NCBI GenBank assembly: GCA_023142625.1
Contig: JAGLJD010000005.1
Location: forward strand, 1-11,429
Length of the DNA: 11,429 nucleotides
Source: Candidatus Parcubacteria bacterium
GTDB taxonomy: Bacteria > Patescibacteriota > Patescibacteriia > JAACEG01
Direction of reading: 5' to 3'
In this document: one piece after another, positions 1 through 5,424 of the stretch
Position numbering within the stretch: the stretch's first letter is position 1
Layout of the letters: the number at the start of each line of letters is the position of its first letter
The notes under the pieces: model-generated
What the model was told of the DNA's origin: nothing
What the model saw: only the letters and a program-made list of their open reading frames with translations
Database searches by the model: none
Made by a program: the position numbers and the translations under genes

Positions 1-592
1 TAGAAAAACCTTGTAAACCGCATCCCGCGCCTTTTAAATGTTTTATTGGATCATCTAAATTATTTTTCACCGTTATCTCCACCGTCTCTCCCTGCCCATA
101 TTCTATTTTATCTGTCGTAATAATCACTTCCTTAACCAATCCATCTTTAACCTTCTCACATTTCCCATTTTCACATTTGCAAGTATATTTACCAAATTCA
201 ACGGCACAAGGTAAACAAAAAACATGACTGACTTTATTGTCCCATTTTTCTCTTATTTCTTTAGCTTCGTCTTTGTTAAGACATTTATAATCATTTACTA
301 AAAAATCACACGGCGGACATACATCAAAGCCAGCATAGACTAACTCGCAATCAGAATCAATTTCACATTGAGTTTCAATAACAGGATTTATAATCGGCAA
401 ATCTGTTTTATCAGGCAAACTTATTAAATAACCGCCGATAACGATAATCGCCGCCAGCGCGAAAAAAATTAAAACGACTAAAAGCGTTTTGACGGTAAAA
501 AAAGAACAGCACTCTTTTTTAGGCGGTTGCTCTTGTTTTTGATTTTTCTCCGAACCTAAATTTTGATTCGGATTTTGTGTTTGGTTTCGCAT
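1..592 (-). CDS. Membrane-anchored cysteine-rich protein, C-terminus off the left edge
   Basis: I do not recognise a named family. The frame is open from an ATG at 592 to the window edge (197 codons, no stop seen). Residues 1-30 are polar (Asn/Gln/Lys) and end in a Cys-Cys pair. Residues about 35-58 form one transmembrane helix, so the remainder is probably outside the cell. Residues 76-145 hold ten cysteines (76, 82, 92, 95, 104, 126, 129, 138, 140, 145), with a C-x5-DC start and C-x2-C pairs, a pattern that suggests a disulfide-stabilised module. From about residue 156 an Ig-like/BsuPI-like beta segment begins (a TDKIEYGQGETVEITVKN pattern), a type of module I associate with secreted CPR proteins. 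No ribosome-binding site is visible. It is the last gene seen in the metG-cvpA cluster, 47 bases after cvpA. The reading frame is secure; the function is unknown. Confidence 0.8.
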   Translation of the reverse strand, partial: MRNQTQNPNQNLGSEKNQKQEQPPKKECCSFFTVKTLLVVLIFFALAAIIVIGGYLISLPDKTDLPIINPVIETQCEIDSDCELVYAGFDVCPPCDFLVNDYKCLNKDEAKEIREKWDNKVSHVFCLPCAVEFGKYTCKCENGKCEKVKDGLVKEVIITTDKIEYGQGETVEITVKNNLDDPIKHLKGAGCGLQGFS

Positions 593-639
593 AAATTTAA
601 TATTTTTAACTTTTTTTTAAATTATGAAATTAAAAAAAA

Positions 640-1149
640 TTATATAAAATCTTTAACTTTTTGAAAAATCGGCTGTGATAGATCGGCAAAATATCCAAAT
701 CCTTTTAATAAAATTGGGGTTATTTTTGAATCAGACAGCATTTCCGCGGGCAATATATTGATAGAATAATTATGAATAATATATAAAAATACGCTGATGA
801 TTAAAAATCCCTCGGCAAGCCCTAAAATCGCGCCCAATATCCTATTAATCGTTTTTAAAAACGGAATAATTGAAATAAGATGAAAAAATTTATCTATAAA
901 ATAAAAAACAAACCCTGTTAATTTTGAAATTAAAATTAAAATCGCAAAAAACGCTATAATTTTAATCGCTGTTTCTCCGACAGGGATAAAACCGAGCCAT
1001 CCAGCTAAAATCAGATAATATTTATTAGCTGCCAAAACTCCTAAAACTAATCCTGCCAGCGAGCCGAACGACTGAATAAAGCCAAAAAAAAATCCCCAAA
1101 CTGTAAATATGGTTAAAATTACGAATAATATAACATCAAAAATCGGCAT
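640..1149 (-). CDS. cvpA: CvpA-family integral membrane protein
   Basis: 169 residues, close to the usual CvpA length of 160-180. Four hydrophobic helices are visible at about residues 4-25, 28-48, 62-84 and 105-127. The conserved CvpA signature, an Asn-Arg-x-Leu-Gly-Ala-x-x-Gly-x-x-x-Gly stretch, lies at residues 102-114 just before the last helix. The short N-terminal MPIFDVILF start is also typical. The family is named for colicin V production in E. coli. Its wider role is unsettled but linked to the cell envelope and to bile or envelope stress tolerance. The ATG at 1149 has no Shine-Dalgarno sequence. The gene starts 43 bases after the small acidic ORF and precedes the cysteine-rich membrane protein in the same direction, so the three could share a transcript. 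The family call is by motif and topology, not by alignment. Confidence 0.85.
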   Translation of the reverse strand: MPIFDVILFVILTIFTVWGFFFGFIQSFGSLAGLVLGVLAANKYYLILAGWLGFIPVGETAIKIIAFFAILILISKLTGFVFYFIDKFFHLISIIPFLKTINRILGAILGLAEGFLIISVFLYIIHNYSINILPAEMLSDSKITPILLKGFGYFADLSQPIFQKVKDFI

Positions 1150-1192
1150 TTATTATTTTAACTTTAAAATTAAAACAGCCAATTCAAAATCT

Positions 1193-1384
1193 TTACTGCC
1201 TATCTTCTTCTGTTGCTGTTTCAGTTTCTTCTTGTTCTGGCTCTACTGGCGCTTCTTCTTTTCTTTCTTCTTCAACTATATCTTTTTCTGGCTCTACTGA
1301 TACCTCCTCAACAGGATTTACTTCTTCCTGTTTTGGCTGTTCTGCTGGTTTAAAAAAATCTTTTAAAGATTCAATAAATCCCAT
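1193..1384 (-). CDS. Small Glu-rich acidic protein, unknown function
   Basis: 63 residues from the ATG at 1384; an in-frame TTG at 1390 would add two residues. Residues 1-12 (MGFIESLKDFFK) could form a short amphipathic helix. The rest is low complexity with 20 Glu in the whole protein, regular Val-Glu-Pro spacing, and a net charge near -16. It has no cysteines, no transmembrane segment and no catalytic motif. It is likely disordered and could dock to a membrane or partner through its N-terminus. It lies between metG (70 bases upstream) and cvpA (43 bases downstream), all on the same strand. A possible promoter sits just in front of it at 1423-1450. The alternative, a chance open frame in Glu-rich DNA, cannot be excluded, but the tidy spacing and coherent composition favour a real gene. 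The plus-strand frame over the same bases is its antisense shadow. Confidence 0.6.
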   Translation of the reverse strand: MGFIESLKDFFKPAEQPKQEEVNPVEEVSVEPEKDIVEEERKEEAPVEPEQEETETATEEDRQ

Positions 1385-1422
1385 AAACAAATTGGTTAAA
1401 TAAATAAATAATTATTGTTTAT

Positions 1423-1450
1423 AAAATAACATAAAAATAGATTATTGCAA
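1423..1450 (-). promoter_or_regulatory. Possible promoter of the acidic protein-cvpA group
   Basis: On the minus strand, TTGCAA (1450-1445) is followed 16 bases later by TATTTT (1428-1423) preceded by TG-T, giving an extended -10. Transcription would begin near 1416, about 30 bases before the ATG at 1384. In DNA this AT-rich, such matches arise easily by chance. Confidence 0.3.
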
Positions 1451-1454
1451 TAGA

Positions 1455-3014
1455 TCAGATGCGCGGAAACAGGGATTCGCCCTTTTTAATTTTCGTATTT
1501 GGACTTAGTCCGCCCCATTTAGTTGCTTTGTTAAAATCTTTTTTAATCTCTTTGGCTGAATTTATTCCTAATTGAGACCAAATCTTTTCTGCCGTATCAG
1601 GCATAAACGGCAAAAGCATCCACGCGATAATCCGCAATCTTTCCAAAACATTATACATAACTTCGCCGACTTTTTCATCTTTATTTTTAATCATTTCCCA
1701 CGGCTTTTCTGAAGAAATATGTCCATCCATCAATTTTATTGTATTAATCGCGACATTTAATGACTGACTAATTTTTAATTTTACTAAATTTTCTTTATAA
1801 TATTTTAAATAACTCTTTGTATCTTTTCTCTGTTTTCCTATTAATAAATCTTCAAACTTTGTTACTTTCATTTTTAAATTTGCTTTTTGCATTTTTTCAA
1901 CAAGAGTTATTGATCGCGCGACCAAATTTCCTAATCCATTCGCTAAATCCGCGTTGTATTTTTCATCAAATTTTTCAAAACTCACATCTCCGTCATGTCC
2001 GAACGATGTCGCGCTCATCAATAGATAGCGCGCGCCGCCAACTCCGTATTTTTTAACCATATCGCTCGGCGCGATAATATTGCCGAGCGACTTGCTCATT
2101 TTTTTTCCGTCAATCAAGAAAAAACCGTGTATAAACAACTGCTTCGGCAATGGCAAATCAAGCGCCAAAAGCATTGCCGGCCAAATCGTGCTATGAACGC
2201 GCAAAATATCCTTGCTCATCAGATGCAAGTCTGCCGGCCACCATTTTTCCGCTGAATTTTTAAAATATAATTTGTCTTTTTTATCTCCTGACAGCCCTAT
2301 TCCTGTTATATAATTCAGAAACGCGTCAGCCCAGACATAAGCGGTATGGCTTTTATCCCATGGCAAAGGTATTCCCCATTTTACATTTTTTCTTGAAAAA
2401 GCGATGTCTTTCAGCCCGCCTTTATAAAAATTTAAAATTTCATTTTTTCTCGATGCCGGCATAATTTTAAATTCATCGCTTTTAATTTTCTTTAAAATTT
2501 TTTCAGAATACTTTGACATCTTGAACATATAGCATTCTTCACTTGCCTTCTCGGGTTTTTTATTGTGGTCAGGACATTTTCCATTGACTAAATCTTTCTC
2601 GCTTTTATACTGTTCGCAGCCGCGGCAATAAAGTCCTTCATATTTTCCCAAATAAATATCGCCTTTGTCATACAGATATTGCAAAGCGTTCTGAACCGCT
2701 TTTTTGTGCTTCGGGTCTGTGGTGCGGATAAAATTATCATTGGAAATATTCAACTCGTCCCACGCAAACTTAAATTTGGCTGATATTTCATCAACGAATT
2801 TTTGCGGCTCCATTCTCGCTTCTTTTGCTTTTTTAGCAATACTCGCCCCATGTTCGTCAGTTCCGGTCAGAAAAAAAACCTTATCTCCGATCATCCGATG
2901 ATAGCGCGCCAAGACATCAGCCGCGACAGTAGTATAAGCGCTCCCAATATGCGGCTCCGCGTTAACATAATATATCGGAGTTGTGATGTAAAATTTATTA
3001 TTTTTGATTGACAT
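1455..3014 (-). CDS. metG: Methionyl-tRNA synthetase
   Basis: Charges tRNA-Met with methionine using ATP, a cytoplasmic housekeeping step for initiation and elongation. 519 residues of the compact type, class I fold. The HIGS signature lies at residues 22-25 in TPIYYVNAEPHIGSAYTT, with GTDEHG at 51-56. The zinc knuckle has Cys130, Cys133, Cys147 and His150, and its C-x2-C-x13-C-x2-H spacing matches the Thermus enzyme. KMSKS is at 305-309, followed by SLGN. The anticodon-binding helical domain fills the C-terminal third. There is no C-terminal OB-fold (Trbp111/EMAP-like) tRNA-binding extension, which many bacterial MetRS carry; the protein ends soon after the helical domain. The start ATG at 3014 gives the usual short lead into the catalytic domain. 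It has no Shine-Dalgarno sequence; a TATAAA at 3028-3023 lies so close that the mRNA could be nearly leaderless. It ends in TGA, evidence for the standard code. Confidence 0.98.
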   Translation of the reverse strand: MSIKNNKFYITTPIYYVNAEPHIGSAYTTVAADVLARYHRMIGDKVFFLTGTDEHGASIAKKAKEARMEPQKFVDEISAKFKFAWDELNISNDNFIRTTDPKHKKAVQNALQYLYDKGDIYLGKYEGLYCRGCEQYKSEKDLVNGKCPDHNKKPEKASEECYMFKMSKYSEKILKKIKSDEFKIMPASRKNEILNFYKGGLKDIAFSRKNVKWGIPLPWDKSHTAYVWADAFLNYITGIGLSGDKKDKLYFKNSAEKWWPADLHLMSKDILRVHSTIWPAMLLALDLPLPKQLFIHGFFLIDGKKMSKSLGNIIAPSDMVKKYGVGGARYLLMSATSFGHDGDVSFEKFDEKYNADLANGLGNLVARSITLVEKMQKANLKMKVTKFEDLLIGKQRKDTKSYLKYYKENLVKLKISQSLNVAINTIKLMDGHISSEKPWEMIKNKDEKVGEVMYNVLERLRIIAWMLLPFMPDTAEKIWSQLGINSAKEIKKDFNKATKWGGLSPNTKIKKGESLFPRI

Positions 3015-3079
3015 ATTTTTTATTTATACTATTTTAATGTATTGGCAATTAAGCTAATAAAATTTAAAGAACTAAAAAC

Positions 3080-3086
3080 AAGGAGG
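3080..3086 (+). promoter_or_regulatory. Strong Shine-Dalgarno site for the plus-strand membrane gene
   Basis: AAGGAGG, with six bases between its end and the ATG at 3093. It is a near-perfect match to the 16S rRNA 3' end at ideal spacing. It is the only such site in front of any gene here; the other genes show only A/T-rich leaders. It argues that translation begins at 3093, even though that frame closes after 26 codons. Confidence 0.75.
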
Positions 3087-3092
3087 CGAAAA

Positions 3093-3439
3093 ATGATCTT
3101 TTTAAATGACAAAAGACTAAATGAAGAAAGTAAAAAAGGATCAGGGTATTGTCAGCCACTTATGTTACTTTGACAATAATATTGATTACGCTGTCAATTA
3201 TATTATCCGATTATGGACTTACAATTGCAATTCTAACTGCCATGACTTTTTTAATATCAATATTGATGCTACCACGGATTTTTTATGAAACATTTGAAAC
3301 AGAAAAAGAGACAAAACCAAAAAAAATCATTCCATTGGTAATGAAATATACAATTCTCCTGCTTTCAATAGGAATAGTTGTAATAGTCAAATTTTTCAAA
3401 AAACTCCCGCGGTTTTTAAAAAACCAGTGGACTGGATAA
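3093..3439 (+). CDS. Small three-helix membrane protein with an apparent frameshift
   Basis: Not a family I recognise. The ATG at 3093, placed ideally behind AAGGAGG, opens a frame that stops at TGA 3171-3173 after 26 codons. A second frame, open from after the TAA at 3131 to the TAA at 3437-3439, encodes a clearly membrane-like product: helices at about 3160-3215, 3217-3275 and 3325-3395, with basic residues between and after them. The frames meet in an A6 tract (3132-3137). Stepping back one base there would join MIFLNDKRLNEESKK to RIRVLSATYV and give a 115-residue protein with a basic N-terminus leading into the first helix, as expected of an inner-membrane protein. The alternatives are an independent TTG start at 3149 (96 residues, coupled to the upstream mini-ORF), an ATG at 3121 with a shift the other way, a sequencing error in the A tract, or a real mutation. 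A terminator follows at 3460-3500. Confidence 0.5.
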
Positions 3440-3657
3440 TGACTATTGTGCGACTAAATCGGCTAAATCCAAATTACAACTTGGGTTTATCCGTTTTTTT
3501 ATTTTCCAAAGCCCATTTGAAGATTAGTTTAATTGTGATTATTTTTTTATTAATTTTTATAATATCGCTTATTTATGTTCCCTTGAATTACGAAATGTCT
3601 TTGCGAGAAGGCGATAGCCGACGAAGCAATCTCATTACTGAGCGAACAAATCTATGA
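3439..3657 (+). CDS. Doubtful ORF running into the palindromic repeat
   Basis: The frame opens with an ATG at 3439 sharing one base with the previous stop (TAATG); a GTG at 3427 is an alternative start. It would encode 72 residues with one strongly hydrophobic helix (residues about 30-50). Two things count against it. Its first 20 codons contain a good intrinsic terminator hairpin plus T tract (3460-3500), and its last 21 residues are translated from the repeat element that begins at 3596. It may be a gene remnant truncated by the repeat, or simply AT-rich spacer whose T-rich codons look like a membrane helix. No function is suggested. Confidence 0.2.
   Translation: MTIVRLNRLNPNYNLGLSVFLFSKAHLKISLIVIIFLLIFIISLIYVPLNYEMSLREGDSRRSNLITERTNL
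3460..3500 (+). terminator. Intrinsic terminator of the plus-strand membrane gene
   Basis: A 13-position stem pairs 3460-3472 with 3481-3493 (CGGCTAAATCCAA against TTGGGTTTATCCG), with one C/T mismatch and one G-U pair, around an 8-base loop (ATTACAAC). Seven T follow at 3494-3500, then A and more T. It sits 21 bases after the stop at 3439, the classic placement. On the other strand no T tract follows the stem, so it acts in the plus direction. Confidence 0.75.
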
Positions 3658-3735
3658 TTATAAATTTTTGCGTAATTAACGAGATTGCTTCGTCGCGCCT
3701 CACTCGCTACGCTCGTTCAGCTCCTCGCAAAGACA
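3596..3735. repeat. 140-bp palindromic repeat element, copy 1
   Basis: Ends are perfect 12-base inverted repeats, TGTCTTTGCGAG at 3596-3607 and its complement at 3724-3735. Inside, GAAGCAATCTC (3623-3633) is mirrored by GAGATTGCTTC (3681-3691), so the single strand would fold into a long interrupted hairpin with an AT-rich centre. A 37-base block (3619-3655) recurs exactly, in opposite orientation, at 11325-11361 in copy 2. Elements with a TTGCGAG...CGAAGCAATCTC core recur in many bacterial genomes and look like non-coding MITE- or REP-type sequences. No transposase or protein is encoded. It lies downstream of pilC and after the plus-strand gene, so the fold could slow transcription arriving from either side. 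It is too long and too perfectly paired at the ends to be chance. Confidence 0.85.
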
Positions 3736-3787
3736 GTAGGATTTATATGCGTTTCATAATTCAAAAAATATCGCTTACCTATATTCG

Positions 3788-4999
3788 CTAAAAACTGTTT
3801 GATAGATTATACATCGGCATAATAATCGCCGCGACCATAGTTCCGACGGCTATTCCCATAATAATCATAATAAACGGCTCCATAATAGTCATAATTTTGC
3901 CCATCGTGTCTTCAATTTCGAGCGTATAAAAATCGGTCATCTTTCCTAAAACATGCGTTATTCTTCCGCTCTCTTCGCCTATGGCCATCATCTGCGCGAA
4001 CATAGGAGGGACAAATTTATCATTAAAAAATTCTCCGGCAATAGAGCGTCCGTCTTTTACTTCGCGTATAGTTTTTTGAATCAAATTTTGATAATGGGAA
4101 TTATCAACAACTTTAACAACAACCTCCAAAGACGCCACGATTGTCACGCCGCCTGAAATTAGCGTGATAAAACTTCTCGCAAGGCGCACTAAATAAATTT
4201 TCCTTAATATCTTTCCAAAAATCGGAGCATGCAACTTTAAAATATCCCAATAGTGCTTGCCTTTTTTAGTTTTAATAATAACTTTAAAAATAAAAAAAGT
4301 AACTGCCAGACCTATTAGCGCCGCCCACCAAAAATTTGTAAAAAACTCGCTTGCTTTAATTAAAATCCTGGTTGTGGCTGGAAGTTCCGTGCCGCTTTCT
4401 ATTAATACAGCGGTTAATTTCGGCACTACATATATCATCATTACTACGCCGACTACCAATAATCCTGATAAAATAAAAGCGGGGTAAATCATAGCCCCTG
4501 TTATTTTCTTCATCATTTCATAATCCTTTTCCTGCTCATCAGCCAAATAATTCAATACTTCGTCTAATTTTCCCGAAGTTTCGCCTGATTTTATTATATT
4601 AATATGAAAAGTATTAAAAATCCTCGGGTAGCAAGACAGGCTGTCGGACAGTTTATTTCCTCCTTCTACTTCGTCTGCAACAGCTATAATAATTGGTTTT
4701 AATGTCTTATTCTCTGTCTGTTTCTCAATAATGCGCAAAGATTGCACTAAAGAAATATTTGCGGAGATCAATACTGAAAGTTGGCGCAAAAAAATTAACA
4801 GGTCTTTAACTGAAACTTTATGAAGCAATCTATCTAAATATTGCTCTAAAAATTCAATCTTTCTAGATTGAAAAACATCAATAATGGTCAGTCCCTTTTC
4901 TCTTAAAATATTAGCAGCTACATCTAAATTAACAGCTTCAACTTTTCCTGAAATTTTAACGCCCTTTGCGCTAATCGCTTTGTATTCAAAAAATGGCAT
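3788..4999 (-). CDS. pilC: PilC/GspF-family type IV pilus platform protein
   Basis: Inner-membrane platform on which the PilB ATPase acts to add pilins. From the ATG at 4999 it is 403 residues, the normal family length, and begins MPFFEYKAISAKG, the expected start. A longer reading from 5050 would overlap the receiver gene by 35 bases and add 17 residues not typical of the family. Two homologous T2SSF halves are visible: residues about 65-190, with SGETSGKLDEVL at 138-149, and about 270-395, with the matching GEESGRITHVL at 341-351. Transmembrane helices lie at about 170-193, 222-242 and 374-396, and the C-terminal PMYNL is typical. It is the last gene of the pilus operon, starting 16 bases after the receiver stop at 5016, and has no Shine-Dalgarno sequence. 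No prepilin gene follows; the palindromic repeat lies 52 bases beyond the stop. Confidence 0.95.
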   Translation of the reverse strand: MPFFEYKAISAKGVKISGKVEAVNLDVAANILREKGLTIIDVFQSRKIEFLEQYLDRLLHKVSVKDLLIFLRQLSVLISANISLVQSLRIIEKQTENKTLKPIIIAVADEVEGGNKLSDSLSCYPRIFNTFHINIIKSGETSGKLDEVLNYLADEQEKDYEMMKKITGAMIYPAFILSGLLVVGVVMMIYVVPKLTAVLIESGTELPATTRILIKASEFFTNFWWAALIGLAVTFFIFKVIIKTKKGKHYWDILKLHAPIFGKILRKIYLVRLARSFITLISGGVTIVASLEVVVKVVDNSHYQNLIQKTIREVKDGRSIAGEFFNDKFVPPMFAQMMAIGEESGRITHVLGKMTDFYTLEIEDTMGKIMTIMEPFIMIIMGIAVGTMVAAIIMPMYNLSNSF

Positions 5000-5015
5000 A
5001 AAATCGAAATTAGAA

Positions 5016-5399
5016 TTACTTTTTGGATAAAATATTTTTAATCTTATCAACGACTTCGGCTGGAGTAAAATGAACCTTAATTAAATATTCTTTAACCCCG
5101 AAAGACAGCGCTTTTTCTATATCATCTTTATCGTTTAAGTTTGTCAATAAAATTATTGGGATGTCTTTTAAATACGCATCCTTTTTACAATATTTTATTA
5201 CCGTAAAACCATCCATTTTAGGAAGCATTAAATCTAATAAAATTAAATCTGGGAGTTTCTGCTTCGCGATTTTTATTCCTTTCTCTCCGTCAAATGCCGT
5301 TAAAACATTAAAACTTTCTTCAGATAATCTTTTATTATATATATTGTTCAAAAAAATATCGTCTTCAATAATTAAAACTGTTGGCTGTTGTTTGTTCAT
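5016..5399 (-). CDS. Stand-alone CheY-like response regulator in the pilus operon
   Basis: 127 residues, a single receiver domain with no output domain. Acidic pocket Glu12-Asp13-Asp14 (IIEDD), phospho-acceptor Asp56 in the LILLDLMLPKMDG stretch, switch Thr86 (ILLTN) and conserved Lys108 (YLIK) are all present, so it should be phosphorylatable. The usual Pro after the Lys is Val here. It must signal by binding a partner. Its place between pilB (25 bases upstream) and pilC (16 bases downstream) suggests that the partner is part of the pilus motor, by analogy with the PilG/PilH receivers that control Pseudomonas pili. No histidine kinase is visible in the window, so the phosphate donor lies elsewhere. 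The biochemical class is certain; the pilus role is inferred from context. Confidence 0.93.
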   Translation of the reverse strand: MNKQQPTVLIIEDDIFLNNIYNKRLSEESFNVLTAFDGEKGIKIAKQKLPDLILLDLMLPKMDGFTVIKYCKKDAYLKDIPIILLTNLNDKDDIEKALSFGVKEYLIKVHFTPAEVVDKIKNILSKK

Positions 5400-5424
5400 A
5401 AAATAAAATTATTTAATAAAAAAA

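Noticed and set aside
1109-1300. Plus-strand ORF rich in Phe, Cys and Trp
   Set aside because: It is antisense to the Glu-rich small gene and the start of cvpA; GAA/GAG codons read backwards give Phe/Leu-rich text. It has no ribosome-binding site and no coherent protein.
1817-3011. Plus-strand ORFs within metG (1817-2056, 2704-2901, 2802-3011)
   Set aside because: They lie wholly opposite a secure methionyl-tRNA synthetase frame with intact HIGS, KMSKS and zinc motifs.
1455-3014. Alternative genetic code with TGA as Gly, as in some CPR lineages
   Set aside because: metG ends naturally at TGA at the expected length, and no gene here contains an in-frame TGA.
3130-3138. A AAA AAG as a dnaX-type -1 slippery heptamer in the frame starting at ATG 3121
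   Set aside because: The heptamer is in phase in that frame, but a -1 step there enters the frame that stops at 3171, not the membrane-protein frame. It therefore does not explain the gene; simple slippage from the 3093 frame does.
3596-3735. CRISPR or tRNA-like structure in the repeats
   Set aside because: Only two copies 7.5 kb apart, with no spacer array and no cloverleaf or CCA end. The symmetry is that of a single long palindrome.
5000-5050. Longer pilC start at 5050
   Set aside because: The added 17 residues are unlike the family N-terminus and overlap the receiver gene. The ATG at 4999 gives the canonical MPFFEYKA start and family length.
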